Program-made: the position numbers and the translations under genes
Shown here: piece by piece, positions 1-9,477 of the stretch
Layout: the number at the start of each line of letters is the position of its first letter
Numbering within the stretch: position 1 is the first letter of the stretch
Source of the DNA: Morella rubra
Lineage: Eukaryota; Streptophyta; Magnoliopsida; Fagales; Myricaceae
Reading direction: 5' to 3'
Assembly (NCBI GenBank): GCA_003952965.2
Contig: CM025849.1
Coordinates: 19,998,210-20,062,209, forward strand
DNA length: 64,000 nt
The notes under the pieces: generated by a model
What the model saw: the letters and a program-made list of their open reading frames with translations, nothing else
Told to the model about the DNA's origin: nothing
Databases searched by the model: none

Positions 1-21
1 AACAGCAAATCTCGACGTCCG

Positions 22-459
22 ATGTTGAGGGAAGAAAAGCCTATTACGTTCACAACGAAAGGCATGGCAGGAATCGAATATCCGCACGACGACGCCCTGG
101 TGATCGACGCTATGATAGGAAATTACAAGATCCGGCGCATACTCGTCGACACCGGAAGCTCCGCTGATATTTTGTACACCACTACATACGATCAAATGAA
201 GCTAGGAAGAGAAGCGCTGAGAAAGGAAAGCACCCGACTCACCGGGTTTACTGGCCATGAAGTGTTCAGTCTGGGAATCAAAGAGTTGTCGTTCACGGTC
301 GAAGAACCTTCACATGAAGCATCACTCTCCGTTAAGTTCTTGATTATCGAGGGAGAATCTTCCTATAACGCCATCATAGGTTGGGTTACCTTGAATCGCC
401 TACACGCTGTGGTGTCGACTTACCACTTGTTGATGAAATTTCCGACCAAGTCGGAATAG
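22..459 (+). pseudogene. Tat gypsy pol: aspartic protease domain
   Basis: The open frame carries the retropepsin active site DTGSSADIL at about residues 43-51 and the C-terminal flap-side motif YNAIIGWVTLNRL, then VVSTYHLLMKFPT, a very common end of the protease domain in Tat-type gypsy polyproteins. The domain would cleave the Gag-Pol precursor in virus-like particles. The frame is intact over the protease but ends in a stop at 459, and the linker to RT (460-576) is disrupted. The upstream gag portion lies outside the window. Confidence 0.8.
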
Positions 460-576
460 GAGAAGCAAGGGGAGATCAAGAGTTAGCAAGAAATGCTATC
501 TTTCAGATACCCAAGGAATCGTAGAAACCATGGCTATAGAACATCGTGAAGAATTCTGAGCACAACAGTAGAACCG

Positions 577-1430
577 TTGGAAGAAATACCACTCTGGGCA
601 AACTCAAAGGAACAAACAATAAGATTGGCGCCATCTATCTCAGGATTCCAAAAAGACCTTACGGAATTTCTCCTAGCAAACAGTGAAGTCTTCGCCTGGT
701 CGCATGAAGATATGCCAGGAATAGATCTCGAGGTCATTACCCACAGGTTAAATATGCGTCCCGAAGTCAAACTGGTTATACAGCGTAAAAGAAGCTTTGC
801 CCCAGAAAGGAGTCAGGCAATCCAGGAAGAAGTCGAGAAATTAATCAAATCTCGATTTATTAGAGAAGTCAACTATCCTAGCTGGTTGGCAAACGTGGTC
901 ATGTGAAGAAGGCAAATAGAAAATGGAGAATGTGTGTGGATTACACCTACTTAAACAAGGCATGCCAAAGGACTGCTACCTCTCCGCGGAATCGATTCCC
1001 TTGTCGATTTGACTGTGGGACACCAACTTCTCAGTTTCATGAGGCTTTCTCAGGATACAACCAGATCAAGATGCATACACCGGACCAGGAATGTACTTCT
1101 TTCACAACAAATCAAGACACTTATTGCTATCAAGTAATTCCTTTTGGACTGAAGAATGCCGGGGCGACGTATCAAAGACTAGTCAACTTGATGTTCCAGA
1201 AGCAGATAGGATGTAACAAGAAAGTCTACGTAGACGATCTACTGGTAAAACGCGAGAATCGGGAAATCACGTCACAGATCTGCCGAAGCCTTCGAAGTAC
1301 TCCGAAAATACAAGATGTTCTTGAATCCAACAAAATGTGCCTTCGGAGTGTCTTCCAAAATTCCTGGGATTCCTCATATCTCAGCGAGGAATCAAAGCCA
1401 ACCCAAAGAAAATCAAGGCCATCCTAGACA
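577..1430 (+). pseudogene. Tat gypsy pol: reverse transcriptase, frameshifted
   Basis: The first part (577-906) reads through the RT N-terminus with VFAWSHEDMPGID and IREVNYPSWLANVV. A frameshift near 900 moves to a second frame (903-1427) with WRMCVDYTYLNKAC, FSGYNQIKM, TFPFGLKNAGATYQ-like sequence (VIPFGLKNAGATYQRL) and the catalytic box VYVDDLLVK near 1229-1255. Another shift at about 970-1040 scrambles the sequence after the conserved DYT.LN region. The enzyme would copy the element RNA into cDNA; this copy cannot. Confidence 0.85.
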
Positions 1431-1517
1431 TGCAACCACCAAAGAATGTCAAAGAAATGCAATGACTCACAGGGCACATAGCAGCACTCAACAGATTCGT
1501 TGCTTGAGCTACGATAA

Positions 1518-2012
1518 ATGTTTTCCATTTTTCAAACGCTTCGGAAGGCCTTCGAATGGACAGAGGAATGTCAAAAGGCTTTTGAAGAACTCAAAGAGTA
1601 CTTGGTGAACCCTCTGCTCCTCAGCTCCCCTATACCGGGAGAAACACTTTACCTCTATCTCGCTATTTCTGATGCTGCAATAAATACAGCACTCATAAGA
1701 GATGTACAACGACCCATTTATTACGTGAGCAAAGCCCTGTAAAGAGTCGAGCCTCGGTATCCCGACGTCGATAAGTTGGCGCTAGCTGTCATTACCTCGG
1801 CAAGGAAACTGAGACCTTACTTCCAAGCTCATCCCATCATTGTCTTGACAGATCATCTGTTACGACAAACCTTGGGAAAGCCAGATGCATCGGGAAGATT
1901 GATCAAGTGGTTTGTAGAACTTGGTGAATTTGACATCAAATCGACCTCAAACCGCCATCAAAGGACAAGCAGTAGCCGATTTCATCACCAAATTCACCAC
2001 ATCAGTATGTAA
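1518..2012 (+). pseudogene. Tat gypsy pol: RNase H (first, RT-associated), frameshifted
   Basis: FEWTEECQKAFEELKEYL followed by LYLYLAISDAAINTALI and PIYYVSKAL is the RNase H domain directly after RT. It breaks at a stop at 1740 and resumes in another frame from 1776 with LAVITSARKLRPYFQAHPI, then LTDHLLRQTLGKPDASGRLIKW and ELGEFDI. The stop and the shift make it a pseudogene. Confidence 0.8.
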
Positions 2013-2508
2013 GGAAGAAGCTCCCAAACCAAAATGGTGGGAAGTTTATGTGGATGGGTCATCTACTCATGAAGCAGACGGAGTAGGGATAGTTATCGAA
2101 ATACCCGAGGAAGAGCGTGTTGAAAAGGGAATCAAGCTGGAATACTCTCCCACAAACAACGAGGCAGAATACGAAGCCCTCATAGCCGGCTTACTTACAG
2201 TGGAACTTCTCAGAGGAAAATATCTCCACGTGTACACAAACTCCCAATTGGTGGTGGGACAAGTCACTAGGAGCTTCGAAGCTCGAGATGAGAGAATGGC
2301 AGCATATCTGAAGCGTGCCTCAGAAGTAAAGAACTGCTTTGAAGCCTTTAAAATCCAACACATTCCTCACGATCAAAATGCCCAAGCTAATGCATTAACC
2401 ACCAAGGTATTGGGGGTAGCAAGGATATTCAGAGGGCGAGGCATCATACAATCCACCGTAGTCGTATCAGAAATTTGCACGGTTGATGAAGTAGAACCTG
2501 GTGATTAG
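1921..2508 (+). pseudogene. Tat gypsy pol: second (additional) RNase H domain
   Basis: The 195-residue open frame contains WWEVYVDGSSTHEADGVGI near residue 40, then NNEAEYEALIAGL, YTNSQLVVGQV and HIPHDQNAQANAL, the four acidic/conserved blocks of a type I RNase H fold. Because an RT-linked RNase H precedes it, this is the additional RNase H specific to the Tat lineage. The D and E residues of the active site (YVDGSS, NEAEYE, YTNSQL) are mostly retained, although the usual D of the third block is replaced by N in this copy. Confidence 0.8.
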
Positions 2509-2639
2509 CGATTACCGATCCTGAAAATGCTACGAGAGGAAAACCCCGGGATAGATAAACAACAAAAATAAAAATTCAAGAGGATAGCACTGCTGTATAT
2601 CATCATAGATGGGAACTTATATCGTCGAAGTCTCTCCAA

Positions 2640-3696
2640 ACCACTCTTACATTGCCTCAATGCCCGAGATGCAGACTACGCACTTCGGGAAGTGCATGAA
2701 GGAATTTGTGGGAACCATTTAGGGGCACGTACTTTGGCCCAAAAGGTCGTCCGAGCTAGGATTCTTTTGGCCCACCATGCATGTTGACGCGGAAAATGTG
2801 GTACGAAAGTGTGAAAAGTGCCAAAGGTTTGACAATCTCATAAACAACCTGGCAAAAAAGATGACAATCGCAAGTTCTCCATACCCGTTCATGCAGTGGG
2901 GGATTGACATCCTCGGACTTTTCCTGATAGGGCGAAGACAATTGAAATTCCTCATTGTCGCCATTGACTATTTCACTAAATGGGTAGAAGTCGAGCCACT
3001 GGCAAAAATTACCAAGCAAAATGTTTGGAAGTTCGTTTGGAAGAATATCATCTGTTGCTTCGGAATACCCCGGGTCATAATCACTGATAATGGCAAACAA
3101 TTCGACAGTAAGAATTTTCGGGAATTTTGCAAGGAACTCAACATTGAGAACCACTACTCGTCTCCATGTTACCCGTAAGCTAATGGACAAGTGGACCTGG
3201 GAAGAAGCTCGACGATCACAAAGGTTCATGGAAAGAAGAACTACCCGGAGTCCTATGGGCATACCGTACCACTGTCACACCGTTTGCCCTCATTTACAGA
3301 ACCGAAGCAGTGATCCTGGTCGAAATTGGGGCTCTCTCGCCTCGAGTGATGATGTTCACCCTCGGAAACAATGAAGAAGAAAAGAAGCTGGATCTTGATT
3401 TACTGGAAGGGAGAAGAGAAGAAGCAGCTGCTCAAGATGGAAGCATACAAGCAAAAAATTGCAAATTACTACAATGCCAAGGTTAGACCCCACCGTTTCA
3501 TCCCCAGGGATTTGGTCCTCAAGAAGATGTTACCAGGAACCAAAGACCCACAGCAAGGCAAGCTCATCCAAATTGGGAAGGCCCGTATCGTATCGTCAAA
3601 TCCAAGTGACCAGGAACATACTATTTAGAGGATCTCCAAGGAAAAGCGCTACAATACTCGTGGAATTCGATGTACCTCAGAAAGTACTACGCATAA
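2640..3696 (+). pseudogene. Tat gypsy pol: integrase and C-terminal end of pol, frameshifted
   Basis: The zinc-binding N-terminus is broken but recognisable (REVHEGICGNHLGAR, then CEKCQRF at about 2812-2830). The catalytic core follows with WGIDILGLF (first Asp), FTKWVEVEPL and ITDNGKQFDS (second Asp). A stop replaces a codon just before ANGQ near 3178, and the frame shifts repeatedly after it (LWAYRTT and TEAVI.VEIG in other frames). The pol C-terminus ends with GPYRIVK and WNSMYLRKYYA before the stop at 3694-3696. The third catalytic residue (E) is in the scrambled part. Confidence 0.8.
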
Positions 3697-3840
3697 ATAC
3701 CCCCATACTGTTTATTTTCACGGGTTTAACACATACATTATGCTTTCATGTCTTGCACTATCGCTTATTATAAATGAAAAATCCGAAGATTTCTCTTAAT
3801 AAGTCACTCGCCAAACAAACGGAGAAAAAATAAGACGACT
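3697..3840. other. Untranslated spacer downstream of Tat pol
   Basis: Short AT-rich stretch between the pol stop and the tandem array. I see no gene in it. Confidence 0.5.
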
Positions 3841-4735
3841 TAGAAGAACCTCGGTTCCCAGTCGCATCCAAGGACTTAGGAGAACTAAGGTTCCCAGTCC
3901 CCCCAAGAGTAAGACGACTTCGAAAGACCTTGGTTCCCAGTCGCATCCACGACTTAGGAGAACTAAGGTCCCAGTCCCCCCAAGAGTAAGACGACTTCTA
4001 AGGTGGACTTAGGAGAACTAAGGTTCCCAGTCCCCCTAAGAGTAAGACGACTTCAGAGACGGTTCCCAGTCGCATCCATGACTTAGGAGAACTAAGGTTC
4101 CCAGTCAAGAGTAAGACGAAGAACCTCGGTTCCCAGTCGCAGGACTTAGGAGAACTAAGGTTCCCAGTCCCCCAACGACCCCAGTCCCAAGGACTTAGGA
4201 GAACTAAGGTTCCCAGAGTAAGACGACTTTGGAGGACCTCGGTTCCCAGTCGCATCCAAGGACTTAGGACAACTAAGGTTCCCAGTCCCACAAGAGTAAG
4301 AGGACTTTAGAGCACCTCGGTTCCCAGTCGCATCCAAGGACTTAGGAGAACTAAAGTTCCAGTCCCCCCAAGAGTAAGACGACCTCGAAGGACCCGATTC
4401 CCAGTTGCATCCACGGACTTAGGAGAACTAAAGTTCCCAGGGTAAGATGAAGATGACTTTGAAGGACCTCGGTCCCCAGTCTTATCCACAGACTTAGGAG
4501 AACTAAGGTTCCAGTCCCCCCAAGAGTAAGACGACTTCTGAGGTGCTCGATTCCCAGTCGCATCCACAGACTTAGGAGAACTAAAGGTTCACCGCAGTCG
4601 CTCCCAGTCCAAGAGTAAGACGACTTCGAAGACCTCGGTTCCCAGTCGCATCCACGAACTTAGGAGAACTAAGGCCCAGTCCCTCCAGAGTAAGACGACT
4701 TCGGAGGACCTCGGTTCCCCAGTCACATTCATAGA
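3841..4735 (+). repeat. Tandem array, ~78-bp unit, in the Tat 3' untranslated region
   Basis: About 12 units start with GACTTAGGAGAACTAAGG at 3873, 3951, 4006, 4080, 4143, 4192, 4261, 4339, 4416, 4491, 4569 and (variant GAACTT) 4656. Full-length units are 75-78 bp; others are shortened to 49-69 bp by internal deletions. Each full unit has two related halves of about 39 bp: GACTTAGGAGAACTAAGG then GGTTCCCAGTCCCCC, and GACGACTTCGAAGGACCTC then GGTTCCCAGTCGCATCC. The word GGTTCCCAGTC therefore recurs every ~39 bp. The minus-strand open frames here are by-products of the repeat. Confidence 0.9.
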
Positions 4736-4909
4736 AAGATGAAAAGAACCAGGTTCGACTAGATGATGAAAAATAAGCCGCCAAGCACAACCAATAATCA
4801 GGATGAGAAAATAAACAAGGGCAATAAACAACAAGGTTCAAATCGTAAACTACAGATTGTAATGTTCAAAGATTCCGTCAAAATCAAAGCAAATGTCAAA
4901 AACACGTTA
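4736..4909. other. Spacer between tandem array and antisense ORF
   Basis: AT-rich sequence with no recognisable feature; probably the 3' flank of the antisense ORF. Confidence 0.4.
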
Positions 4910-5245
4910 TTATAATATCTCATCCTCTACTGAGGGGAGATGGATGCCGCGAGTCCCTAATGTCTCAGTGAGCTTTTCGTAGATCTCCTTGCCACGTCCT
5001 TCTTTGCGGACCAAAAAACAGCTCCCTTCCTTTAGATAAGCCACTTCAAGCACAGCCATAGCCACACCAATACATTTGCACGCCAGAACCGCAGGATCAC
5101 CAGGAAAATGGGGCACTGTCGATAACTCGGCAACACAAAGGGTGAGACCTGTACGAGCCTCCTCCATGTCATTTTTTTTAGCACGTATACAAGCCTCCTC
5201 TGCACTAGTTTCATTTGAGACTCCAACTCACCTTCGAGCTTTCGC
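4910..5245 (-). pseudogene. Antisense ORF of the Tat element, C-terminal part
   Basis: Reading leftward, a coil-like stretch (RKLEGELESQ, then EEACIRAKKNDMEEARTG after a frameshift near 5215) is followed by LTLCVAELSTVPHFPGDP and ends GIHLPSVEDEIL at a stop at 4910. It is opposite to pol, as described for antisense ORFs of Tat elements. No enzyme motif is seen and the function is unknown. Its N-terminal half continues at 6056 beyond a solo LTR: removing the LTR and one copy of its target duplication rejoins the coding sequence (ESSRLKLR to the left-hand coil). Confidence 0.55.
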
Positions 5246-6055
5246 TGTTGGCTTTTGTGCACAATCGACTTCTCTTCCTTTAACTCTTGTCAAGGATTTG
5301 AATCGCACTTGCATATCTTTCAAAATGCAAAGGTTTCAAAACACCAATCAAACCCCAAACCTTTCATATACATAGGAGTCAAAGGCACCGCTTAGCTTGA
5401 CCTTGAAGCGATTCATGTAGCGGTCGACCGGCTCGTTTAACAGACGATTAACGGCGTGGCCTATAATTACACCTTCATAACGTCAAAAATCCACATATCA
5501 TTTAGATCACTTGAAAATATTCCAAACTTCATATTTATTTTCTCATTTCATTCACACAAAACACACTTTCATATCCTTGTCTTTGTGTGAATCAAGAGAT
5601 AGAGATTTCCAATTTCATATACACTCTTTGAGAGAGTTTATTCTTCAATCTCCTATCCAAAGAAGTGATTCTTTAGTTGAGGTTGTTCACTAAAGAAGAA
5701 GCTTAGAGATGGTATATCTCAAGCTTGGTTGGTTTTGAGTGTTTTGAGTGTTACCCGGAAAACATTGTACGGTTCTCTAGCACCGGAAGCTAGATGTATG
5801 CTATTTGAAGATAGTGGAAAACCTCAAGGCTCGGTGAAGAGCTTGAGGGGTGGATGTAGAGCGGGTTTGCCGAACCACCTAAAAATCACGTGTTTGCTCT
5901 CTATCCCTACTCTGACATTTAGCACTTATTTACTCGTTGTTTTAATATACTTGTGCTAAATTAGACTTTACTTTGCAAACACGGTTTTGGGGGTTAAAAC
6001 GAAAAAGTTTGGAAACCCAATCACCCCCCTCTTGGGTTGCTAATCTAGACTCACA
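5246..6055 (+). mobile_element. Solo LTR, Sirevirus B family, with target site duplication TTCGC
   Basis: Starts TGTTGGCTTTTGTGCACAA and ends CTAGACTCACA. It is flanked by TTCGC at 5241-5245 and 6056-6060, a perfect 5-bp target duplication. It matches the LTR at 42754-44021 throughout its 3' half, including the TATA-like word CCTATAATTA near 5460 and the GGTCGACCGG motif near 5422. It is only 810 bp because of a large internal deletion near the 5' end (about 5275-5290) and many single-base deletions. It interrupts the antisense ORF of the Tat element. Confidence 0.9.
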
Positions 6056-6740
6056 TTCGCAACTTCAAGCGAGAAGATTCCAACTCCTCATCATGCTTCA
6101 ACTCCGCCGCATCAAGAGCAGCAATCAACGACACACAATGAGATAGGCTACGCGTGATCCTATCAACTTTCACATGTCGGGGGGCTTGCAATGCATCCTC
6201 TATCATTTCCTCGTTCAGGAGAGGTTGGTCATATGGTCTCAAACGCCACGCAGGGGGTGCCGAAGGCTCGGAATCAGACTCCCCAACATCTTCTGAGGAA
6301 GAAGGAAAAGTAACCCGTTCCTTACCTCTCGAAGAAGCAAGGGGAACTATGGGGCCACCTGTGACGTTAGCCGCTAACGTGATAAGCTCTCCAGCCGGTA
6401 CAAGCGCAGAAGTGCTAGAACCGCTAACAACAGTTGTTTCGGGCATGCAAGGTTGCTCCTGAAGAGGCTCTCCGCTGACGGAGAAATGGAAGACAAGGCC
6501 CCGATGATGGGATCACGCCGGAGCGCAATTCGAGCAACCTCCAATTTTCAGCAACTCTGATCCGCTAGAAGAAGCATAGTCGGATAATAAGACCATATGC
6601 TGAAGGCCCAAAGAAGCCGTAGGTCTATCCCCTTCATTAGTCTCTAAACAACCCGCTATAAAGGTTCCCAGCAAGTCCGACGTTGATGTAACAATTGGAT
6701 TAGAAGCCCCAGGAGGCAATTGAAGCACGAGAATCCAAAA
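6056..6740 (-). pseudogene. Antisense ORF of the Tat element, N-terminal part, copy 1
   Basis: Leftward frame with MVLLSDYASSSGSELL, then MPETTVVSGSSTSALVPAGE, an acidic Ser-rich patch (FPSSSEDVGESDSEPSAPPAWRL) and the start of a coil (AELKHDEELESSRLKL). It is broken by frameshifts near 6470-6530 relative to the intact copy at 7778-8440. There is no known domain. It runs divergently from the F-box fragment that starts about 100 bp to its right. Confidence 0.5.
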
Positions 6741-6759
6741 ATGCAAAATCAAAGGGACA

Positions 6760-7571
6760 TGCAATTTGAAAGACGAGGAAACGGCACGCCGAAAATTGAA
6801 CGGTTCTTCCAGAATAATCTCTTCTAACTGCCAAGCATATACAGATATAAAAGAAGAGGCTATCATAACCGAAAGGGGGAGGAAGAAGAGAAAAGCCACT
6901 AAAGATAGCGAAGAAAATGAAGATTTCGATTTATCGAAGCCTAAAATCGAGCCCTACCTTCAGAACTATGGTCCGAAGTGATAAGCAAGGTTGTTTGTGA
7001 CAACGCAAGGGAATGGCAAAGTCTCTGCCTAGTATCTAGACAATTCTACCAAGCAACTCACAGCCCTGCGGTGTATCGAAGATTGAAGATCGAAGATATA
7101 CCACCCTTATATCCTCTGATTGTAGCATGGAGAATCCTCAGCGACAAATGTTATGCAAACTAGAACCCGCATGAACTTTTAGTCTGAGGCAGCGAGAAGA
7201 TGCGTTGGACTACAATTCGAAAAGGACAAAGAGAAGTTCACGCTTCGGCGAGGGAGGAATTCAAAAGCCAAATACCTCCTCGCCTTGGCCTATCATCACC
7301 AAGGGGGAAATCGAGGCAAACTACTGTAGACATAATTTCAGAGCTCCGCTGGTGTTTAAGAGCAGAACAAATGGAGATCGTAAGAAGAGCCATCCTGGAT
7401 TGGGTGATGACCAGATGGGGTCGTGCTGATGAACACCAATATAAACTGAAAGACAAATTGGAGTGTCCCAAAGAAGAATCTTGCCGCATTCTAGAAACAG
7501 CCAGAATCCCAGCATCATTCCCAAAATGGTGGATTAACTATCGAAATTATTTCTGCGACACTTGCTATGCG
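6760..7571 (+). pseudogene. F-box-like protein fragment, copy 1
   Basis: Copy 1 of the fragment at 8480-9477. It has the start of the F-box helix (SEVISKVVCDNAREWQSL then CLVSRQFYQATHSPAVYRRL) and the downstream repeat-type domain (WCLRAEQMEIVRRAILDW ... FPKWWINYRNYFCDTCYA). It carries an extra TAG at about 7162 and shifts near 7240 and 7310 that copy 2 lacks. It ends abruptly at the duplication junction (7571), where LTR sequence follows. F-box proteins are substrate adaptors of SCF ubiquitin ligases; this copy cannot be functional. Confidence 0.6.
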
Positions 7572-7777
7572 GTGGATGTAGACGAGTTTGCCGAACCACC
7601 TAAAAATCACGTGTTTGCATCTCTATCCCTACTCCTGACATTTAGCACTTATTTACTCGTTGTTTTAATATACTTGTGCTAAATTAGACTTTACTTTGCA
7701 AACACGGTTTTAAAAGCGAAAAAAGTTTTGAAACCCAATTCACCCCCCTCTTGGGTTGCCTTAATCTAGGACTCACA
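7572..7777 (+). mobile_element. 3' end of Sirevirus B-family LTR, duplicated copy
   Basis: GTGGATGTAGACG ... AATCTAGGACTCACA is the last ~205 bp of the LTR at 5246-6055, brought here by the tandem duplication. It has no LTR start and only the right copy of the target word TTCGC (7778-7782). Confidence 0.9.
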
Positions 7778-8440
7778 TTCGCAACTTCAAGCGAGAAGAT
7801 TCCAACTCCTCATCATGCTTCAACTCCGCCGCATCAAGAGCAGCAATCAACGACACACAATGAGAAGGCTACGCGTGATCCTATCAACTTTCACATGTCG
7901 GGGGGCTTGCAATGCATCCTCTATCATTTCCTCGTTCAGGAGAGGTTGGTCATATGGTCTCAAACGCCACGCAGGGGGTGCCGAAGGCTCGGAATCAGAC
8001 TCCCCAACATCTTCTGAGGAAGAAGGAAAAGTAACCCGTTCCTTACCTCTCGAAGAAGCAAGGGGAACTATGGGGCCACCTGTGACGTTAGCCGCTAACG
8101 TGATAAGCTCTCCAGCCGGTACAAGCGCAGAAGTGCTAGAACCGCTAACAACAGTTGTTTCGGGCATGCAAGGTTGCTCCTGAAGAGGCTCTGCCGCTGA
8201 CGGAGAAATGGAAGACAAGGCCTCCGATGATGGGATCACGCCGGAGCGCAATTCGAGGCAACCTCCAATTTTCAGCAACTCTGATCCGCTAGAAGAAGCA
8301 TAGTCGGATAATAAGACCATATGCTGAAGGCCCGAAGAAGCCGTAGGTCTATCCCCTTCATTAGTCTCTAAACAACCCGCTATAAAGGTTCCCAGCAAGT
8401 CCGACGTTGATGTAACAATTGGATTAGAAGCCCCAGGAGG
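7778..8440 (-). pseudogene. Antisense ORF of the Tat element, N-terminal part, copy 2
   Basis: The best preserved copy. One open frame from 8731 leftward to 7847 covers LQLPPGASNPIVTSTSDLL, GCLETNEGDRPTASSGLQHM, MPETTVVSGSSTSALV and ALQAPRHVKVDRITRSL. The region right of about 8440 is antisense to the F-box fragment and is probably not part of this protein. The real start is uncertain; MVLLSDYASSS (~8327) is one option. The C-terminal coil half is absent here because LTR sequence follows. The composition is Ser/Pro/Glu-rich with no catalytic motif. Confidence 0.5.
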
Positions 8441-8479
8441 CAATTGAAGCACGAGAATCCAAAAATGCAAAATCAAAGG

Positions 8480-9477
8480 GACATGCAATTTGAAAGACGA
8501 GGAAACGGCACGCCGAAAATTGAACGGTTCTTCCAGAATAATCTCTTCTAACTGCCAAGCATATACAGATATAAAAGAAGAGGCTATCATAACCGAAAGG
8601 GGGAGGAAGAAGAGAAAAGCCACTAAAGATAGCGAAGAAAATGAAGATACGATTATCGAAGCGAAACCCTCGAGCCCTACCTGAAGAACTATGGTCCGAA
8701 GTGATAAGCAAGGTTGTTTGTGACAACGCAAGGGAATGGCAAAGTCTCTGCCTAGTATCTAGACAATTCTACCAAGCAACTCACGGCCCTGCGGTGTATC
8801 GAAGATTGAAGATCGAAGATATACCACCCTTATATCCTCTGATTGTAGCATGGAGAATCCTCAGCGACAAATGTTATGCAAACCAGAACCCGCATGAACT
8901 TTTAGTCTGAGGCAGCGAGAAGATGCGTTGGACTACAACGGTCGAAGAAGGACAAAGAGAAGTTCATGCTTCGGCGAAGGGAGGAAATTCAAAAGCCAAA
9001 TACCTCCTCGCCTTGGCCTATCATCACCAAGGGGGAAATGCGAGGCAAACTACTGTAGACATAATTTCAGAGCTCCGCTGGTGTTTAAGAGCAGAACAAA
9101 TGGAGATCGTAAGAAGAGCCATCCTGGATTGGGTGATGACCAGATGGGGTCGTGCTGATGAACACCAATATAAACTGAAAGACAAATTGGAGTGTCCCAA
9201 AGAAGAATCTTGCCGCATTCTAGAAACAGCCAGAATCCCAGCATCATTCCCAAAATGGTGGATTAACTATCGAAATTATTTCTGCGACACTTGCTATGCG
9301 AACAAAGAATTTCGATATTGTGATATATATTTAGATTCCACTGGAGATGTAATTATTAATAAAGATTCAGTTCGTTACGCATTAGCTTCTTTATCCTCAT
9401 ATCTTAGCATCCAAAGCCTAGCAAACATTCTCAACCCAATTCCTAAACGAATTTGCTCGAGAATGGAGGGACTCTGA
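8480..9477 (+). pseudogene. F-box protein (F-box plus repeat-like domain) carried in the Tat element, copy 2
   Basis: A basic N-terminal patch (RGRKKRKATKDSEENED) is followed after a one-base shift by the F-box: ALPEELWSEVISKVV, CLVSRQFYQATHGPAVYRRL, then LKIEDIPPLYPLIVAWRIL. A single in-frame TGA at 8908-8910 precedes a long frame (to 9477) with AKGGNSKAKYLLALAYHHQGG, LRWCLRAEQMEIVRRAI and CDTCYANKEFRYC. This layout resembles plant F-box proteins with a Sel1/TPR-like region and a C-terminal Cys cluster. It sits between the antisense ORF and the predicted 3' LTR, in the same direction as pol, suggesting capture of a host gene. Alternatively the retroelement part simply abuts an old host pseudogene. 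Confidence 0.6.

Larger units (their letters stand above)
5850..7571. repeat. Tandem duplication, copy 1 (1.72 kb)
   Basis: Runs from GTGGATGTAGAGCGGG inside the solo LTR to TTGCTATGCG. It repeats directly as 7572-9300. It holds the 3' end of the solo LTR, the N-terminal half of the antisense ORF and an F-box gene fragment. The copies differ mainly by one-base indels, e.g. GCTCTCCGCTG (copy 1) against GCTCTGCCGCTG (copy 2), plus a patch of substitutions near 6925-6965. Confidence 0.9.
7572..9300. repeat. Tandem duplication, copy 2 (1.73 kb)
   Basis: Second copy of 5850-7571. The junction GCTATGCG/GTGGATGTAG joins the middle of the F-box fragment to the interior of the LTR, so the duplication arose after the solo LTR had inserted. 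Only a G is shared at the junction. Sequence after 9300 (AACAAAGAATTTCG) continues the F-box fragment and represents the unduplicated flank. Confidence 0.9.

Noticed and set aside
3998..4841. Several minus-strand frames with repeated GNLSSPKS-type peptides
   Set aside because: They are translations of the 78-bp tandem repeat, with different frames giving similar repeats; no sign of selection on a frame.
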